From assembly GCA_019638085.1 (NCBI GenBank), contig JAHBUL010000015.1, positions 40,631 through 104,630 on the forward strand: a stretch of 64,000 nt of DNA. Direction: 5' to 3'. Each line of letters begins with the position of its first letter. The first letter of the stretch is position 1. A program made the translations under genes and the position numbers. This document shows positions 17,475-25,984 of the stretch, piece after piece. The notes below the pieces were generated by a model. It was not told where the DNA came from, made no database searches, and saw only the letters and a program-made list of their open reading frames with translations. The DNA comes from Flavobacteriales bacterium (GTDB taxonomy: Bacteria; Bacteroidota; Bacteroidia; Flavobacteriales_F; PHOS-HE28).

Positions 17475-18046
17475 TTGCCCTGATCGATCTTGAAGAGCAG
17501 ATCCACCTTCACCTTGATCACGGCAGCGATCTTCTGTTGCACGATCCGGGGGATGCGGATGTCGTGATCGGCCAAGGTCACGTCGAAAGAGGAAGTGATC
17601 CGGACCCCTTCAGGCGCCACCACCACGGTGCAAGGCACCACCCGTTCCTGCTCAACGCCGTGGATCTTCAATGTTCCCTTGGCGCGGACCTGATACGAGC
17701 CTGGTTGCGTAAGGTCGACGCCTTCGATGACACGACCGGCGAAGGTTGCCTTGGGCCACTCGCGCGATTCCAAATAGTTTTCATTGAAATGCTCCCGCTG
17801 CATCGGTGAATTGAACCCTTCGAAACCGGTGATCGGCACCTGCACGGCGAAAGTGCGAGCCGCGGGATCCACCAATCCGTTACACTGGATGTTCGTGGCC
17901 GTGATGGTCTCCAAAGGTGCTTCGCTCAGAAAAGTCACCTCGGAACGCTCGAGCTTGAGCAGGTTCCTGTCCTGCGCCTTCAGCACCGTTCCGGAGGTGA
18001 ACAACACCAGCAAGGCCATCGTGCATTTCTCAAAGGCGAAGCGCAT
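17471..18046 (-). CDS. YceI-family periplasmic protein, operon with kinase
   Basis: 191 residues with a signal peptide (1-24, ending VLKAQ). The YceI core MQREHFNENYLESREWPKATFAG and the GTLKIHGVEQERVVP strand are close to those of the protein at 11320-11877, so the two are paralogues. It is the first gene of a three-gene operon in which every junction is a four-base ATGA overlap: YceI, LytS-type kinase, LytTR regulator. That tight coupling suggests the YceI protein could deliver or sequester a ligand for the kinase; this is an inference. Confidence 0.9.
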   Translation of the reverse strand: MRFAFEKCTMALLVLFTSGTVLKAQDRNLLKLERSEVTFLSEAPLETITATNIQCNGLVDPAARTFAVQVPITGFEGFNSPMQREHFNENYLESREWPKATFAGRVIEGVDLTQPGSYQVRAKGTLKIHGVEQERVVPCTVVVAPEGVRITSSFDVTLADHDIRIPRIVQQKIAAVIKVKVDLLFKIDQGK

Positions 18047-18554
18047 AATGAGCCTAAATTAACGGATCGGAATGGTCCCGGTTTTTGGTGCATGATCGAC
18101 TTGGCCATTCCCGTGGAGCGGCGGGCCGGACTTGGCGGACTGAATGCCGCCATCCCCGCCGGAAAGTGATCGAGGTCCGGCCTTGTTCTGCTTGGGCCGC
18201 TGCCGGCTCAATGGAACTTCCCCGATAGACCTGCCGCGATCCATGCCTTTTTCATTTTCCGGCCACCTTTCAGGCACCACCTTCCTTGCATCATGATCAA
18301 CGGTGGCGGCAGGAATGACGAACCCGGAAATCACGAATGGGAACAGGTCTTGATCCTGGAATTGCTGCGAGTGGCAGGGGCGTTGTCGAACACTTTTCGT
18401 GCGATCGGCGGCCCTATTCCGGGAAGACCGGTTACGCCATTCCTTGGCGGTGCTCGGCACGGCGCTCACCGAGGCCCACCCCGCTTTTGCCATTCCAACC
18501 TTGTTCCGGTCTGCCATGCACTTCATGACGCGATGGTCCACGGTATGTTCCGGG
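18047..18554. other. 508-base stretch with no recognisable gene
   Basis: Open frames on both strands cross it (for example 18059-18634 on the minus strand), but their translations are Arg/Pro/Ser-rich and lack protein character. I see no long palindrome. TTAATTTAG (18049-18057, minus strand) is a weak -7-like word for the YceI operon. Confidence 0.5.
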
Positions 18555-19736
18555 TCAATGCGCCACCGCGAAGAGCGTGCAGGCGACCATGCCCCGGTCG
18601 TTGCAGAGGCGCAGGTTATAGAAGCCGTTGGCAAGTGTACTTACGTCCACGACTTGCCGGGGTCTCCATGCCTCCTGAAGCACCGTTCTACCGTCCAGCG
18701 TGACCACCTCGACGCGATCCGCGACGGTCAGCGCTTCGGGCATCTTCAATTGAAGATGGTCCGAGGCCGGAACGGGGAACAAGCGCATGCCGCTATCCTT
18801 GAAATGTCCGGCGATCCCCACCCCACTCATTCCCGTCCCCAACTTGATCACCGTGCCGTTCGCGCCAGCAGCGACCGCCATGCCGTTGCGCACATGGATG
18901 GCGAAGAGATCACTGAAGGCGGGGCTGGACATGGCGTTCCAAGAAAGGCCCATGTCCGTGCTTCGCAACACGGTGCCATTGGACGCGGCCACGTAGACCA
19001 CGGAGTCGTTTTCACTGGCCATCCCTCCGAATTCCAAGGCAATGCCGGTATCGATGATATCCCAGGAGATGCCACCGTCCGTGGTGCGCGCCATGGTACC
19101 GCCTTCCCCGCAGATCAGGCCGGTGAGCGGGGCGCTGCTGAAAAAATGGATGCCGACCCAGTCATCGCCCACGGATAAACTGCCCGTTGTCCACGTTGTC
19201 CCGGCATCGTTGCTGCGCAGGAAGGTACCGTTCTTGCCGGCAGCGATATGGTCCGTGGCCGAGATGGCCGCAACGCAGAAAAGACGTTCCGTCGTACCGG
19301 AGGATAGCGCGGTCCATGTGAGGCCTTCATCATTGCTGCGGATGATCCAGCCGGACCTTCCCACGGCAAGAACGGTAGTGCCGTATTGGGCAAGCGCGTG
19401 CAGGTCATCCGTTGCCGGGGTGGCAATGGTGGACCATGTCCCGCCATTATCCGCGGAACGTAGAACCACACCATCGCTGGCGGCAAGGATCGTCTGGTCA
19501 TCCAAGCGTAGGAAATCGCGGATGCTTTCCGGCCCCAGGCCCGTTACAGGTGCCCATGTATCCCCTCCGTCGGTGGTGCGGAAGGCGACACCGTCCTCAC
19601 CAGCCACGAGGAACCGCTGGTCATCATCCACCAGCACTGACTCGAACTCAGTAAGGCTGCCCGGCGGAACGGATATCCGTTGGGCATGTAGCATGGGATA
19701 TAGGAAGATCGCGAAGGGAAGCAGTAGTTTGCGCAT
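18555..19736 (-). CDS. Secreted BNR/YCF48-like repeat protein with T9SS sorting domain
   Basis: 393 residues with a signal peptide (1-18, ending MLHAQ). At least six repeats of about 42 residues have the form TTDGGDTWAPV...G, SADNGGTWSTI, SNDEGLTWTAL, SNDAGTTWTT, TTDGGISWDII and STDMGLSWNAM, the Asp-box pattern of BNR/YCF48-type propellers. The last 75 residues (LFPVPASDHLQL...GFYNLRLCNDRG) are a T9SS type A sorting domain, so it should cross the outer membrane by T9SS and be released or anchored at the surface. The repeats predict a propeller with a scaffold or binding role; no catalytic residues stand out. Confidence 0.85.
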   Translation of the reverse strand: MRKLLLPFAIFLYPMLHAQRISVPPGSLTEFESVLVDDDQRFLVAGEDGVAFRTTDGGDTWAPVTGLGPESIRDFLRLDDQTILAASDGVVLRSADNGGTWSTIATPATDDLHALAQYGTTVLAVGRSGWIIRSNDEGLTWTALSSGTTERLFCVAAISATDHIAAGKNGTFLRSNDAGTTWTTGSLSVGDDWVGIHFFSSAPLTGLICGEGGTMARTTDGGISWDIIDTGIALEFGGMASENDSVVYVAASNGTVLRSTDMGLSWNAMSSPAFSDLFAIHVRNGMAVAAGANGTVIKLGTGMSGVGIAGHFKDSGMRLFPVPASDHLQLKMPEALTVADRVEVVTLDGRTVLQEAWRPRQVVDVSTLANGFYNLRLCNDRGMVACTLFAVAH

Positions 19737-19981
19737 CGTTCGTTGGTTTGGAAGCCGAACCTAGGCCGGGCCCCATGCAGCAATGCCATCCGGATCGACG
19801 AAACGGGAAGATGACCGGACGGAACGGGAAAAGGATCGGGCAAACACCTCGTTCTTCATTGCATCGGTCATGCCGGAAAGCGGCCATTACATTGCGCGTT
19901 GCTATGGGCACGATAGTCACCTGAGGGCATATTGGTCGCCTCGTGGCCGTTTCGCCGACTGCCCCCGATCGGCTCCACGAC

Positions 19982-19989
19982 TATATTTG
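19982..19989 (+). promoter_or_regulatory. Candidate -7 element for tRNA-Ser (TATATTTG)
   Basis: Exact TAnnTTTG match, 46 bases before the tRNA. No clear TTTG -33 element at the usual spacing; TTCG stands at 19951. Confidence 0.5.
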
Positions 19990-20035
19990 CCGCCCTCATT
20001 CCGCGGTTGAGCCGATATCGCCGCAATGAATTCCC

Positions 20036-20122
20036 GGAGAGGTGCCAGAGTGGTCGATCGGGTCTGTCTCGAAAACAGAAGTGCCCGCAAGGGTACCGGG
20101 GGTTCGAATCCCTCCCTCTCCG
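20036..20122 (+). tRNA. tRNA-Ser (anticodon CGA)
   Basis: 87 bases. Acceptor stem GGAGAGG (20036-20042) pairs with CCTCTCC (20115-20121), G is the discriminator, and CCA is not encoded. The anticodon loop is CTCGAAA within a five-pair stem (TCTGT/ACAGA), giving anticodon CGA for UCG codons. A long variable arm (GTGCCC GCAA GGGTAC) is typical of serine tRNAs. The T-loop is TTCGAAT. The 3' part of the gene is repeated three more times downstream (see the array). Confidence 0.96.
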
Positions 20123-20626
20123 CCGATCGCCACCCGCGAAGCGGGTGCATGAATGCCGAAGGCCGCGCCCAAGCTCGCTTGGGAAAGCGTCCTTCGGCAT
20201 TCATGCGGGACCCGCGCAGCGGGTCGGCGATCGAAGCCTCCCCCTCCGGGAAAGCGCGCCTCGCGCAATCCCTCCCTCTCCGCCACCGCTGCCCGCGTAG
20301 CGGGCGATGACGCAACCCCGGCCATCGCGGAGCCCGCTCCAAGCGTTGGCCGGGGTTGTGGCATCCAAGGCCGCGATGCGGTCGCAGCGTTGAAGCCTTC
20401 CCCCTTTGGGATGGCCCGCTACAAAGAGCTCCGCCCCATTCGGGCAATCCCTCCCTCTCCGCCGATAGCCACCCGCGAAGCGGGTGCATGAATGCCGAAG
20501 GCCGCGCCCAAGCTCGCTTGGGAAAGCGTCCTTCGGCATTCGTGCGGGATCCGCGCAGCAGCTGCAGCGGTGAAGCCTCTCCGCTGTACGGCGGGAAAGC
20601 GCGCCTCGCGCAATCCCTCCCTCTCC
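20107..20626 (+). repeat. Array of palindromic modules punctuated by tRNA-Ser 3'-end copies
   Basis: The tRNA 3' sequence AATCCCTCCCTCTCCGCC occurs at 20107-20124, 20267-20284 and 20446-20463, with a 15-base form at 20612-20626; spacings are 160, 179 and 166 bases. Each interval holds a GC-rich multi-arm palindrome followed by a GAAGCCT box and a short GC hairpin. Module 1 (20124-20233) folds as an outer 8-bp stem enclosing three arms: ACCCGC/GCGGGT, a perfect 16-bp arm (20147-20162 with 20191-20206) and a second ACCCGC/GCGGGT. Module 2 (20287-20389) has the same three-arm plan with different bases (central arm 20313-20324 with 20347-20358). Module 3 (20471-20570) repeats the left part of module 1; its single arm change is U-A to U-G. 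No protein-like frame is present. Confidence 0.85.
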
Positions 20627-20678
20627 TTCCTTCATCTTGCAGACCGCTTCACCTGCTGAGCGTTTTCTTTGCGTACCC

Positions 20679-22001
20679 ATGACCCGATCATCGATGACCC
20701 GTGCGAGCTATTGGTCCCTGCTCCTTCTTGCATTCGCTTCCTGCACTGCCACTCAGTCTGCGGTCAGCAGCAACGATGACTACTACTCGCCCAAAGAGCC
20801 GCGCTACGATAACCACGTCTATGTGGCCACCGTTCATACCGTGCAGCTCTTCAAGAAGGGCTTTGAACTCTCACCTGCCATCATGGAATTGGGAAGTCCC
20901 GATCCGTTGATCCTCCGGTTCGATGACTTTTCAGCTGATGCGGAGAACTTGTCCTACACCGTCATACACTGCACTGCCGATTGGGAAGCCAGCGATTTGG
21001 CCCCTAGCCAATACATCAATGGAATGCCGACCGACTTCATACCTACGCCCCGGCAAAGCTTCAACACCTTGAAGCCGTTCCTGGAATATGAGTTGGAGTT
21101 CCCGAACGACATGATGCAGCCCACGGTTGCAGGTAATTACCTCATGAAGGTGTATCGGGGGAATGATCAGGAGGATCTGGTGTTGACGCGAAGATTCTTG
21201 GTGTTCGAGAACCGGATCCAAATGGATGCAGGCATCGTGCCTACCCGCGATATCGAGCGCAGGGACAGTGACCAGCAGTTGGACCTTACCCTACGCTATC
21301 CTGGGATCTCCGTACCGGATCCATTCAGCGACCTGAAGGTGGTGGTATTACAGAACAATCGTTGGGATGATGCCCGCACGGGCTTCAAACCCAAGTTCAT
21401 CCGCGGTGCGGAACTGATATACGACCAACCCAAGGAAGGCTTGTTCCCCGGAGGAAATGAATGGCGTGGTGTGGATCTGAAGAATACGCGGTACTCCACA
21501 CTGCGCGTTGCGCGCTTTTTTACCTCGCCGGAAGGATTGGATGAAGCCATCCTACTGCCGGATGAAAAGCGCGAATACAAAGTGTACTTGGACCTTCCGG
21601 ACATCAACGGAAAGTACTTGGTCCGCAACGACCTTGTCCAAGGCGACCCGCTCAGTGCCGATTATATCTATGTAGATTTCGAACTACCGCGGACGCACGA
21701 ACAACTCCATGGTGATGTGTACGTGTACGGAGCCGTCAGCGACTTCCAATGCAAGAAGGAATTCCGCTGTACTTGGGATGCGGAGAAGAAAGCCTACACC
21801 TTACGGGTGCTGGTGAAGCAAGGCTATTTCGATTACGCCTATGCATTCCTGCCTTCAGCAAGCACCATCCCCGACCTGACCTTGTTCGAGGGGTCACACT
21901 ACCAAACGGAGAACGACTACGTGGTGCTGGTATACATCCGCGACTACCAGCTGCGTTGTGATCGCTTGCTCGGACTGAAGTTCCTCAACAGCAAGGGTTG
22001 A
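20679..22001 (+). CDS. Type IX secretion system plug-domain (DUF5103) lipoprotein
   Basis: 440 residues. DUF5103 is the family of the 'plug' protein found bound to the periplasmic side of the SprA translocon of T9SS, so this protein probably gates or docks at the secretion channel. Visible family traits are the opening NHVYVATVHTVQLFKKGFELS, the phrase LILRFDD...NLSYTVIHCTADWE, QSFNTLKPFLEYELEFPND and the beta-rich body with YIYVDFELPRTHEQLHGDVYVYG. The N-terminus has a lipoprotein-like signal (LLLLAFASC). I use ATG 20679; ATG 20694 is an equally plausible start. A TTTCTTTG word (20664-20671) upstream resembles a -7 element and stands clear of the repeat array. Confidence 0.85.
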   Translation: MTRSSMTRASYWSLLLLAFASCTATQSAVSSNDDYYSPKEPRYDNHVYVATVHTVQLFKKGFELSPAIMELGSPDPLILRFDDFSADAENLSYTVIHCTADWEASDLAPSQYINGMPTDFIPTPRQSFNTLKPFLEYELEFPNDMMQPTVAGNYLMKVYRGNDQEDLVLTRRFLVFENRIQMDAGIVPTRDIERRDSDQQLDLTLRYPGISVPDPFSDLKVVVLQNNRWDDARTGFKPKFIRGAELIYDQPKEGLFPGGNEWRGVDLKNTRYSTLRVARFFTSPEGLDEAILLPDEKREYKVYLDLPDINGKYLVRNDLVQGDPLSADYIYVDFELPRTHEQLHGDVYVYGAVSDFQCKKEFRCTWDAEKKAYTLRVLVKQGYFDYAYAFLPSASTIPDLTLFEGSHYQTENDYVVLVYIRDYQLRCDRLLGLKFLNSKG

Positions 22002-22008
22002 GCCGGGG

Positions 22009-23043
22009 TCAATATCGCACCACTTTGGCGCTCCGACGCAGCAAGGGCACTTCCACCAGATACGTTCCCGGTGCCAGATCACTGATATCCAAGAGGCCGT
22101 TTGGCGACAGGGTGCCACTGGCCACCAAGGTTCCGCGGATGTTATAGACCAGAAAGGAAACAGGTTCGGTCAGATGAAGCTCCGGTTTCAATAGACCCGT
22201 GGTAGGGTTGGGCCACATCATGAACGATGTATAACCTGTTAGCTCATTCACGGCGGTTGTACAGTCAAGTACTTCAGGTAATACCACCGTATTGCTTCCG
22301 CTGTTCGGTACACATACGCGATCGTTCACGCTATCGTAGTCCAGATCGGCGGGATTGCTCAGACCAGTGGAAAGCAGGACGAAGGGCGCTTCGATAAAGC
22401 TGCTCTCGAAACGCGTCAGCTGGGCCGGGCTCCAACTGGCCACGATGATCCGGCCTTGGCAATCCAGGGTGATACCATCGATGTTGCTCAGGTTGGTGGT
22501 ATAGTTGCTCAGCTCGATGCCGGTATTCCTGTCGTAACTTTTGATCTTCGCACCGCCCCCCCAAAACGCTACCCACAAGCGCTCCATGGAAGGGTCCCAC
22601 ACGATGCCGTTAGGCGTATTTCCCGTATTGCTTACCAAGGTCGTGTACGTCAATTGGTCCACATTCACCTTGAAGATCTTCTTGGCACTGAAGTCCGTGG
22701 CATAAAGGAACTCGCCGTCCGTGGTGATACCGTTGAGGAATGATCCACCAAGGTTGAGATTGAACACCTCTACGGCATCCAATGTGCTGTATCCGCGAAT
22801 GGAACCACCCATACAGGCGAACAGGGTGTCGCCCATGAGTTCGATGCCATAGGGAGCACCGGGCAAGTTGGTTGCAAACGGCGTGACCGTGCCGTCATAC
22901 GCTCGCTGGCTGATGCTGCTATTACCGGTATTACTCACGAAATAACGCTGGCCCTCCGCATCGTGTTCCACGCTTTCCGGTCCATTGTACTGGGCCTGAA
23001 CGGAACAAGAAACGAATAACAGCGCGAGGTATGGGATCTTCAT
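22009..23043 (-). CDS. Secreted NHL/SMP-30-like propeller with T9SS sorting domain
   Basis: 344 residues with a signal peptide (ending SVQAQ). The body (25-265) carries NHL/SMP-30-like strands: SVEHDAEGQRYFVSNTG, APYGIELMGDTLFAC, GITTDGEFLYATDF, GIVWDPSMERLWVAFW, GITLDCQGRIIVASW and PADLDYDSVNDRVCVPNSGS, suggesting a six-bladed propeller. The C-terminal 80 residues, from MMWPNPTTGLL to the end, form a T9SS type A sorting domain. It faces the plug gene tail-to-tail with a seven-base gap. ATG 23043 is used since the longer frame adds only an Arg/Lys-rich leader. Confidence 0.85.
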   Translation of the reverse strand: MKIPYLALLFVSCSVQAQYNGPESVEHDAEGQRYFVSNTGNSSISQRAYDGTVTPFATNLPGAPYGIELMGDTLFACMGGSIRGYSTLDAVEVFNLNLGGSFLNGITTDGEFLYATDFSAKKIFKVNVDQLTYTTLVSNTGNTPNGIVWDPSMERLWVAFWGGGAKIKSYDRNTGIELSNYTTNLSNIDGITLDCQGRIIVASWSPAQLTRFESSFIEAPFVLLSTGLSNPADLDYDSVNDRVCVPNSGSNTVVLPEVLDCTTAVNELTGYTSFMMWPNPTTGLLKPELHLTEPVSFLVYNIRGTLVASGTLSPNGLLDISDLAPGTYLVEVPLLRRSAKVVRY

Positions 23044-23168
23044 GTTTTTCTTTCGGCGGCGCAAGGTATCGGATCCGCAGTGCCGGAGAAAGAACGAAAT
23101 GGATGCTTTTCATTGTTGAAATGTGGATGAGTGGAAGCTCGGAACGCACATTGGGGGACTTCGGGTGT

Positions 23169-23176
23169 TAGACTTG
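23169..23176 (+). promoter_or_regulatory. Candidate -7 element (TAGACTTG)
   Basis: TAnnCTTG variant, 19 bases before the apaG start; identical to the word at 3178. Confidence 0.35.
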
Positions 23177-23195
23177 CACATACACCCATATCAAA

Positions 23196-23582
23196 ATGTC
23201 CACCGCTGTCTCCCACGATATCCGTGTAAGTGTCCTATCCCGTTTCGAGGCCGGACAAAGCGACCCCAACGAAGGCCGCTTTCTGTTCAGCTATCGTATC
23301 ACCATTGCCAACCGGGGCCAACGCACCGTGCAACTGCTACGCAGGCACTGGTTCATCGCCGATAGTCTGGCGCCACAAGCCGAGGTCAGAGGGCCCGGTG
23401 TCGTAGGAGCTGTGCCGGTTTTGGAGCCGGGGGAACAATTCACCTATACCAGCTTCTGCGAATTACGCAGCGGCATGGGTCGCATGCACGGCATATACCA
23501 CATGCGCCACTTGGATGATGAGAGCGAGTTCGAGGTGGCCATCCCCTCCTTCGACCTGCAATTCCCCTATGTGGCCAACTGA
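23196..23582 (+). CDS. apaG: ApaG family protein
   Basis: 128 residues covering a single fibronectin-like ApaG domain. Conserved phrases are IRVSVLSRFEAGQSDPNEGRF, FSYRITIANRG, TVQLLRRHWFI, GVVGAVPVLEPGEQFTYTSFCEL and GRMHGIYHM. Members are linked to cobalt/magnesium tolerance in enterobacteria and to F-box-type interaction domains in eukaryotes; the biochemical role is not settled. It ends 53 bases before pruA on the same strand, but the TATCTTTG element between suggests separate transcription. Confidence 0.93.
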   Translation: MSTAVSHDIRVSVLSRFEAGQSDPNEGRFLFSYRITIANRGQRTVQLLRRHWFIADSLAPQAEVRGPGVVGAVPVLEPGEQFTYTSFCELRSGMGRMHGIYHMRHLDDESEFEVAIPSFDLQFPYVAN

Positions 23583-23590
23583 GCCAAGGG

Positions 23591-23598
23591 TATCTTTG
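23591..23598 (+). promoter_or_regulatory. Candidate -7 element for pruA (TATCTTTG)
   Basis: Exact TAnnTTTG match, 37 bases before the start codon. No clear -33 element. Confidence 0.4.
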
Positions 23599-23635
23599 CG
23601 GCCGTTCCACCAACTTGTTTTTTTGAACACACCCC

Positions 23636-25264
23636 ATGAGCAACGCTGTATTCACCCCCCCCCCACCACACAACGAACCTGTAAAGAATTACGCTCCGGG
23701 AAGTTCCGAGCGCAAAACCCTGCAAGCGGAATACGATCGGCGGTTGAAAACAACCATCGATGCGCCCATGTGGATCGGTGGTAAGGCCGTGGAGACAAAG
23801 GACCTGCGGAAGATGACCATGCCGCACAAGCATGCGCACAAGCTAGGCATGAGCCACCATGGGGACGCCAAGCACGTGAAGGCAGCTATCGATGCAGCCT
23901 TGAAAGCCAAGCGGGATTGGGAGCAAATGCCTTGGGAGGAGCGTGCGGCGATCTATCTGAAGGCTGCCGAACTGATCAGTGGTCCCTATCGGGCAGCGAT
24001 CAATGCAGCCAGCATGATGGCCCAAAGCAAGAACTGCTACCAAGCAGAGATCGATGCGGCCTGTGAGTTCGCGGACTTCCTGCGGTTCAATGTATCGTAC
24101 ATGGTGCAGATCTACCGCGACCAGCCTCAAAGCGCGGCAGGGATCTGGAACCGCTTGGAGTATCGCCCTTTGGAAGGTTTCGTCTTTGCTCTCTCACCGT
24201 TCAATTTCACCAGCATCGCAGGCAACCTGCCAAGTGCTCCGGCATTGATGGGTAATACCGTGGTGTGGAAGTGCGCCAACACGCAGATCTATTCAGCACA
24301 GGTGATCATGGAGGTCTTCCGCATGGCCGGGATGCCGGACGGCGTGATCAACTTGATCCATGTGGACGGCAAGATCGTGGGAGACACCATCCTTCGGCAC
24401 AAGGATTTTGCCGGGGTCCACTTTACCGGCAGCACGGGTGTATTCCGCACCATCTGGGGCGAGATCGGCAACAACATCGCCAACTACCGCAGCTACCCCC
24501 GCATCGTGGGCGAAACCGGCGGCAAGGATTTCGTGGTGGCACACCCCAGTGCCGATCCGCTTGCCGTAGCCACTGCCCTCTCCCGCGGTGCGTTCGAATA
24601 CCAAGGTCAAAAATGCAGCGCCGCCAGCCGGGCATACATTCCTGAAAACCTGTGGCCCCAAGTGAAGAAAGCCTTGCTGGAGGATATCGCGGCCATGAAG
24701 ATGGGCGACCCGCGTGACTTCAAGAATTTCATCAATGCCGTGATCGATGAAAAGGCCTTCGACAAGATCACCGGATACATAGCCGGGGCGAAGAAGGATA
24801 AGAAGACCGTGAAAGTGATCGCTGGCGGCAAGTCCGACAAATCCACCGGCTACTTCATCGAGCCTACCGTGATCGAAACGAAGGACCCTAAGAGCATCAC
24901 CATGTGCGATGAACTCTTTGGCCCCGTGCTTACCGTGTACGTGTACAGTTCGAACCGCTGGATGGACACACTGAAGTTGGTGGACTCCACCGGCGAATAT
25001 GCACTCACTGGTGCTGTGTTCTCCCAGGACCGTGCTGCGATCGTACAAGCCACGGAGGTGCTGCGCCAGTCCGCCGGCAACTTCTACATCAACGACAAAC
25101 CAACTGGCGCCGTTGTAGGTCAGCAGCCATTCGGAGGTGCCCGTGGAAGCGGCACCAACGACAAAGCTGGCAGCTATCTGAACCTAGTGCGTTGGACCAG
25201 TGCGCGTACGATCAAGGAGACCTTCATCCCAGCACTGGACCACAAGTATCCGTTCTTGGGGTGA
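23636..25264 (+). CDS. pruA: L-glutamate gamma-semialdehyde (1-pyrroline-5-carboxylate) dehydrogenase
   Basis: Oxidises glutamate semialdehyde to glutamate with NAD+, the second step of proline degradation, in the cytoplasm. 542 residues, the length of the stand-alone PruA type found in Bacteroidota. Seen: the NAD-binding FTGSTGVFRTIW region, the general-base motif RIVGETGGKDFVV, the catalytic Cys in YQGQKCSAASRAY, and the C-terminal NFYINDKPTGAVVGQQPFGGARGSG stretch that marks the P5C subfamily. No proline dehydrogenase domain is attached and none lies in this window. A run of ten C (23655-23664) in codons 7-10 encodes Thr-Pro-Pro-Pro-Pro and could be a slippage site. Confidence 0.96.
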   Translation: MSNAVFTPPPPHNEPVKNYAPGSSERKTLQAEYDRRLKTTIDAPMWIGGKAVETKDLRKMTMPHKHAHKLGMSHHGDAKHVKAAIDAALKAKRDWEQMPWEERAAIYLKAAELISGPYRAAINAASMMAQSKNCYQAEIDAACEFADFLRFNVSYMVQIYRDQPQSAAGIWNRLEYRPLEGFVFALSPFNFTSIAGNLPSAPALMGNTVVWKCANTQIYSAQVIMEVFRMAGMPDGVINLIHVDGKIVGDTILRHKDFAGVHFTGSTGVFRTIWGEIGNNIANYRSYPRIVGETGGKDFVVAHPSADPLAVATALSRGAFEYQGQKCSAASRAYIPENLWPQVKKALLEDIAAMKMGDPRDFKNFINAVIDEKAFDKITGYIAGAKKDKKTVKVIAGGKSDKSTGYFIEPTVIETKDPKSITMCDELFGPVLTVYVYSSNRWMDTLKLVDSTGEYALTGAVFSQDRAAIVQATEVLRQSAGNFYINDKPTGAVVGQQPFGGARGSGTNDKAGSYLNLVRWTSARTIKETFIPALDHKYPFLG

Positions 25265-25314
25265 TCGGTGTTCCGAATTGTATCGGGCGGTGATCAGTGA
25301 CTGGAGTACACAAG

Positions 25315-25432
25315 CTCGGTTTCAAGTTTCAGTTTCCTGTTTCAAGTTTCAAAACAGCTGATCCTGACAACCCCGTCGCTCGGTTTCATATTCCAGCTTT
25401 CTTGTTTCTTGTTTCTTAATTCAAAACGGCTG
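25315..25432. repeat. Degenerate tandem intergenic repeat
   Basis: Two related units begin CTCGGTTTCA (25315, 25379) and end AAAAC[AG]GCTG (25351, 25423), each filled with TTTCAAGTTTC / TTTCTTGTTTC words. It lies between pruA and the FtsB/DivIC-like gene and encodes nothing visible. Confidence 0.6.
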
Positions 25433-25504
25433 TTCACGATCGATCGTTGATCGGATGCAATGGAACCGTCCTTGGCCGCGTTGATTGCTGTGCAACTTCA
25501 CGCC

Positions 25505-25813
25505 ATGAAAGAAAAGGTCCTCCGCTTCGTGCCTGGTATACTGCGCAACCGCTATGGTGCGGGCTTGCTGGCGCTGTTGCTCTGGATCGGCCTGTTTGCG
25601 GATTATGATCTGTACACGATGGTCAAGCTGCGCCACCAGTTGGGGCAGATGAAGGCGCAACGGGACCGCTACGCAGCGGATATCGCGATCACTCGCGAAC
25701 AGTTGCATGAGCTCAACAGCGATCAGGCGCTCTTGGAGAAGTTTGCCAGAGAGAAGTACCTGATGAAGCGGGACAATGAGGACATCTTCGTGCTGGTGCC
25801 CAAGGCGAAGTGA
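25505..25813 (+). CDS. Septum formation initiator (FtsB/DivIC-like) protein
   Basis: 102 residues: short cytoplasmic N-terminus, one membrane helix (about 15-33, GAGLLALLLWIGLFADYDL), then a periplasmic coiled coil (KLRHQLGQMKAQRDRYAADI and onward) and the EKFAREKYLMKRDNEDIFVLV ending. This architecture is that of FtsB/DivIC, which joins FtsQ/DivIB and FtsL at the division septum. I use ATG 25505 (MKEKVLRFV) since the longer frame begins inside the repeat-rich spacer. It appears monocistronic and is followed by a strong palindrome. Confidence 0.88.
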   Translation: MKEKVLRFVPGILRNRYGAGLLALLLWIGLFADYDLYTMVKLRHQLGQMKAQRDRYAADIAITREQLHELNSDQALLEKFAREKYLMKRDNEDIFVLVPKAK

Positions 25814-25885
25814 GTTCAATTTCTTGAGTGCAGGCACGCCTTACCAAAGGCTTGAGCAGCTCCGCAGCGGATCGATCACACCAAA

Positions 25886-25919
25886 ATGCAAGCGCCCGCC
25901 AATTGGCGAGCGCTTGCAT
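25886..25919. terminator. 34-base near-perfect palindrome between convergent genes
   Basis: The 17-base halves (25886-25902, 25903-25919) match at 16 of 17 positions around the centre AATT. It stands 72 bases after the FtsB-like stop and 65 bases beyond the FKBP stop, so it could serve as a bidirectional terminator, although there is no T-run. Confidence 0.55.
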
Positions 25920-25984
25920 GTCGTTGATCGATTCTGGCGCTTGTCCGGTCCAGTTTGCCAATCAGCACATCAGGGCTGCAACGG

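Noticed and set aside
18059..18703. Possible genes on either strand between the YceI operon and the BNR-like gene
   Set aside because: Translations rich in Arg, Pro and Ser with no signal, motif or hydrophobic pattern.
20107..20626. CRISPR array
   Set aside because: Only four short copies at 160-179 base spacing, related intervening sequences, and no cas genes.
19917..20682. Several overlapping frames on both strands through the tRNA-Ser array
   Set aside because: They read through palindromes and tRNA copies, are Arg/Ala/Gly-rich and repeat themselves; they are a by-product of the GC-rich repeat.
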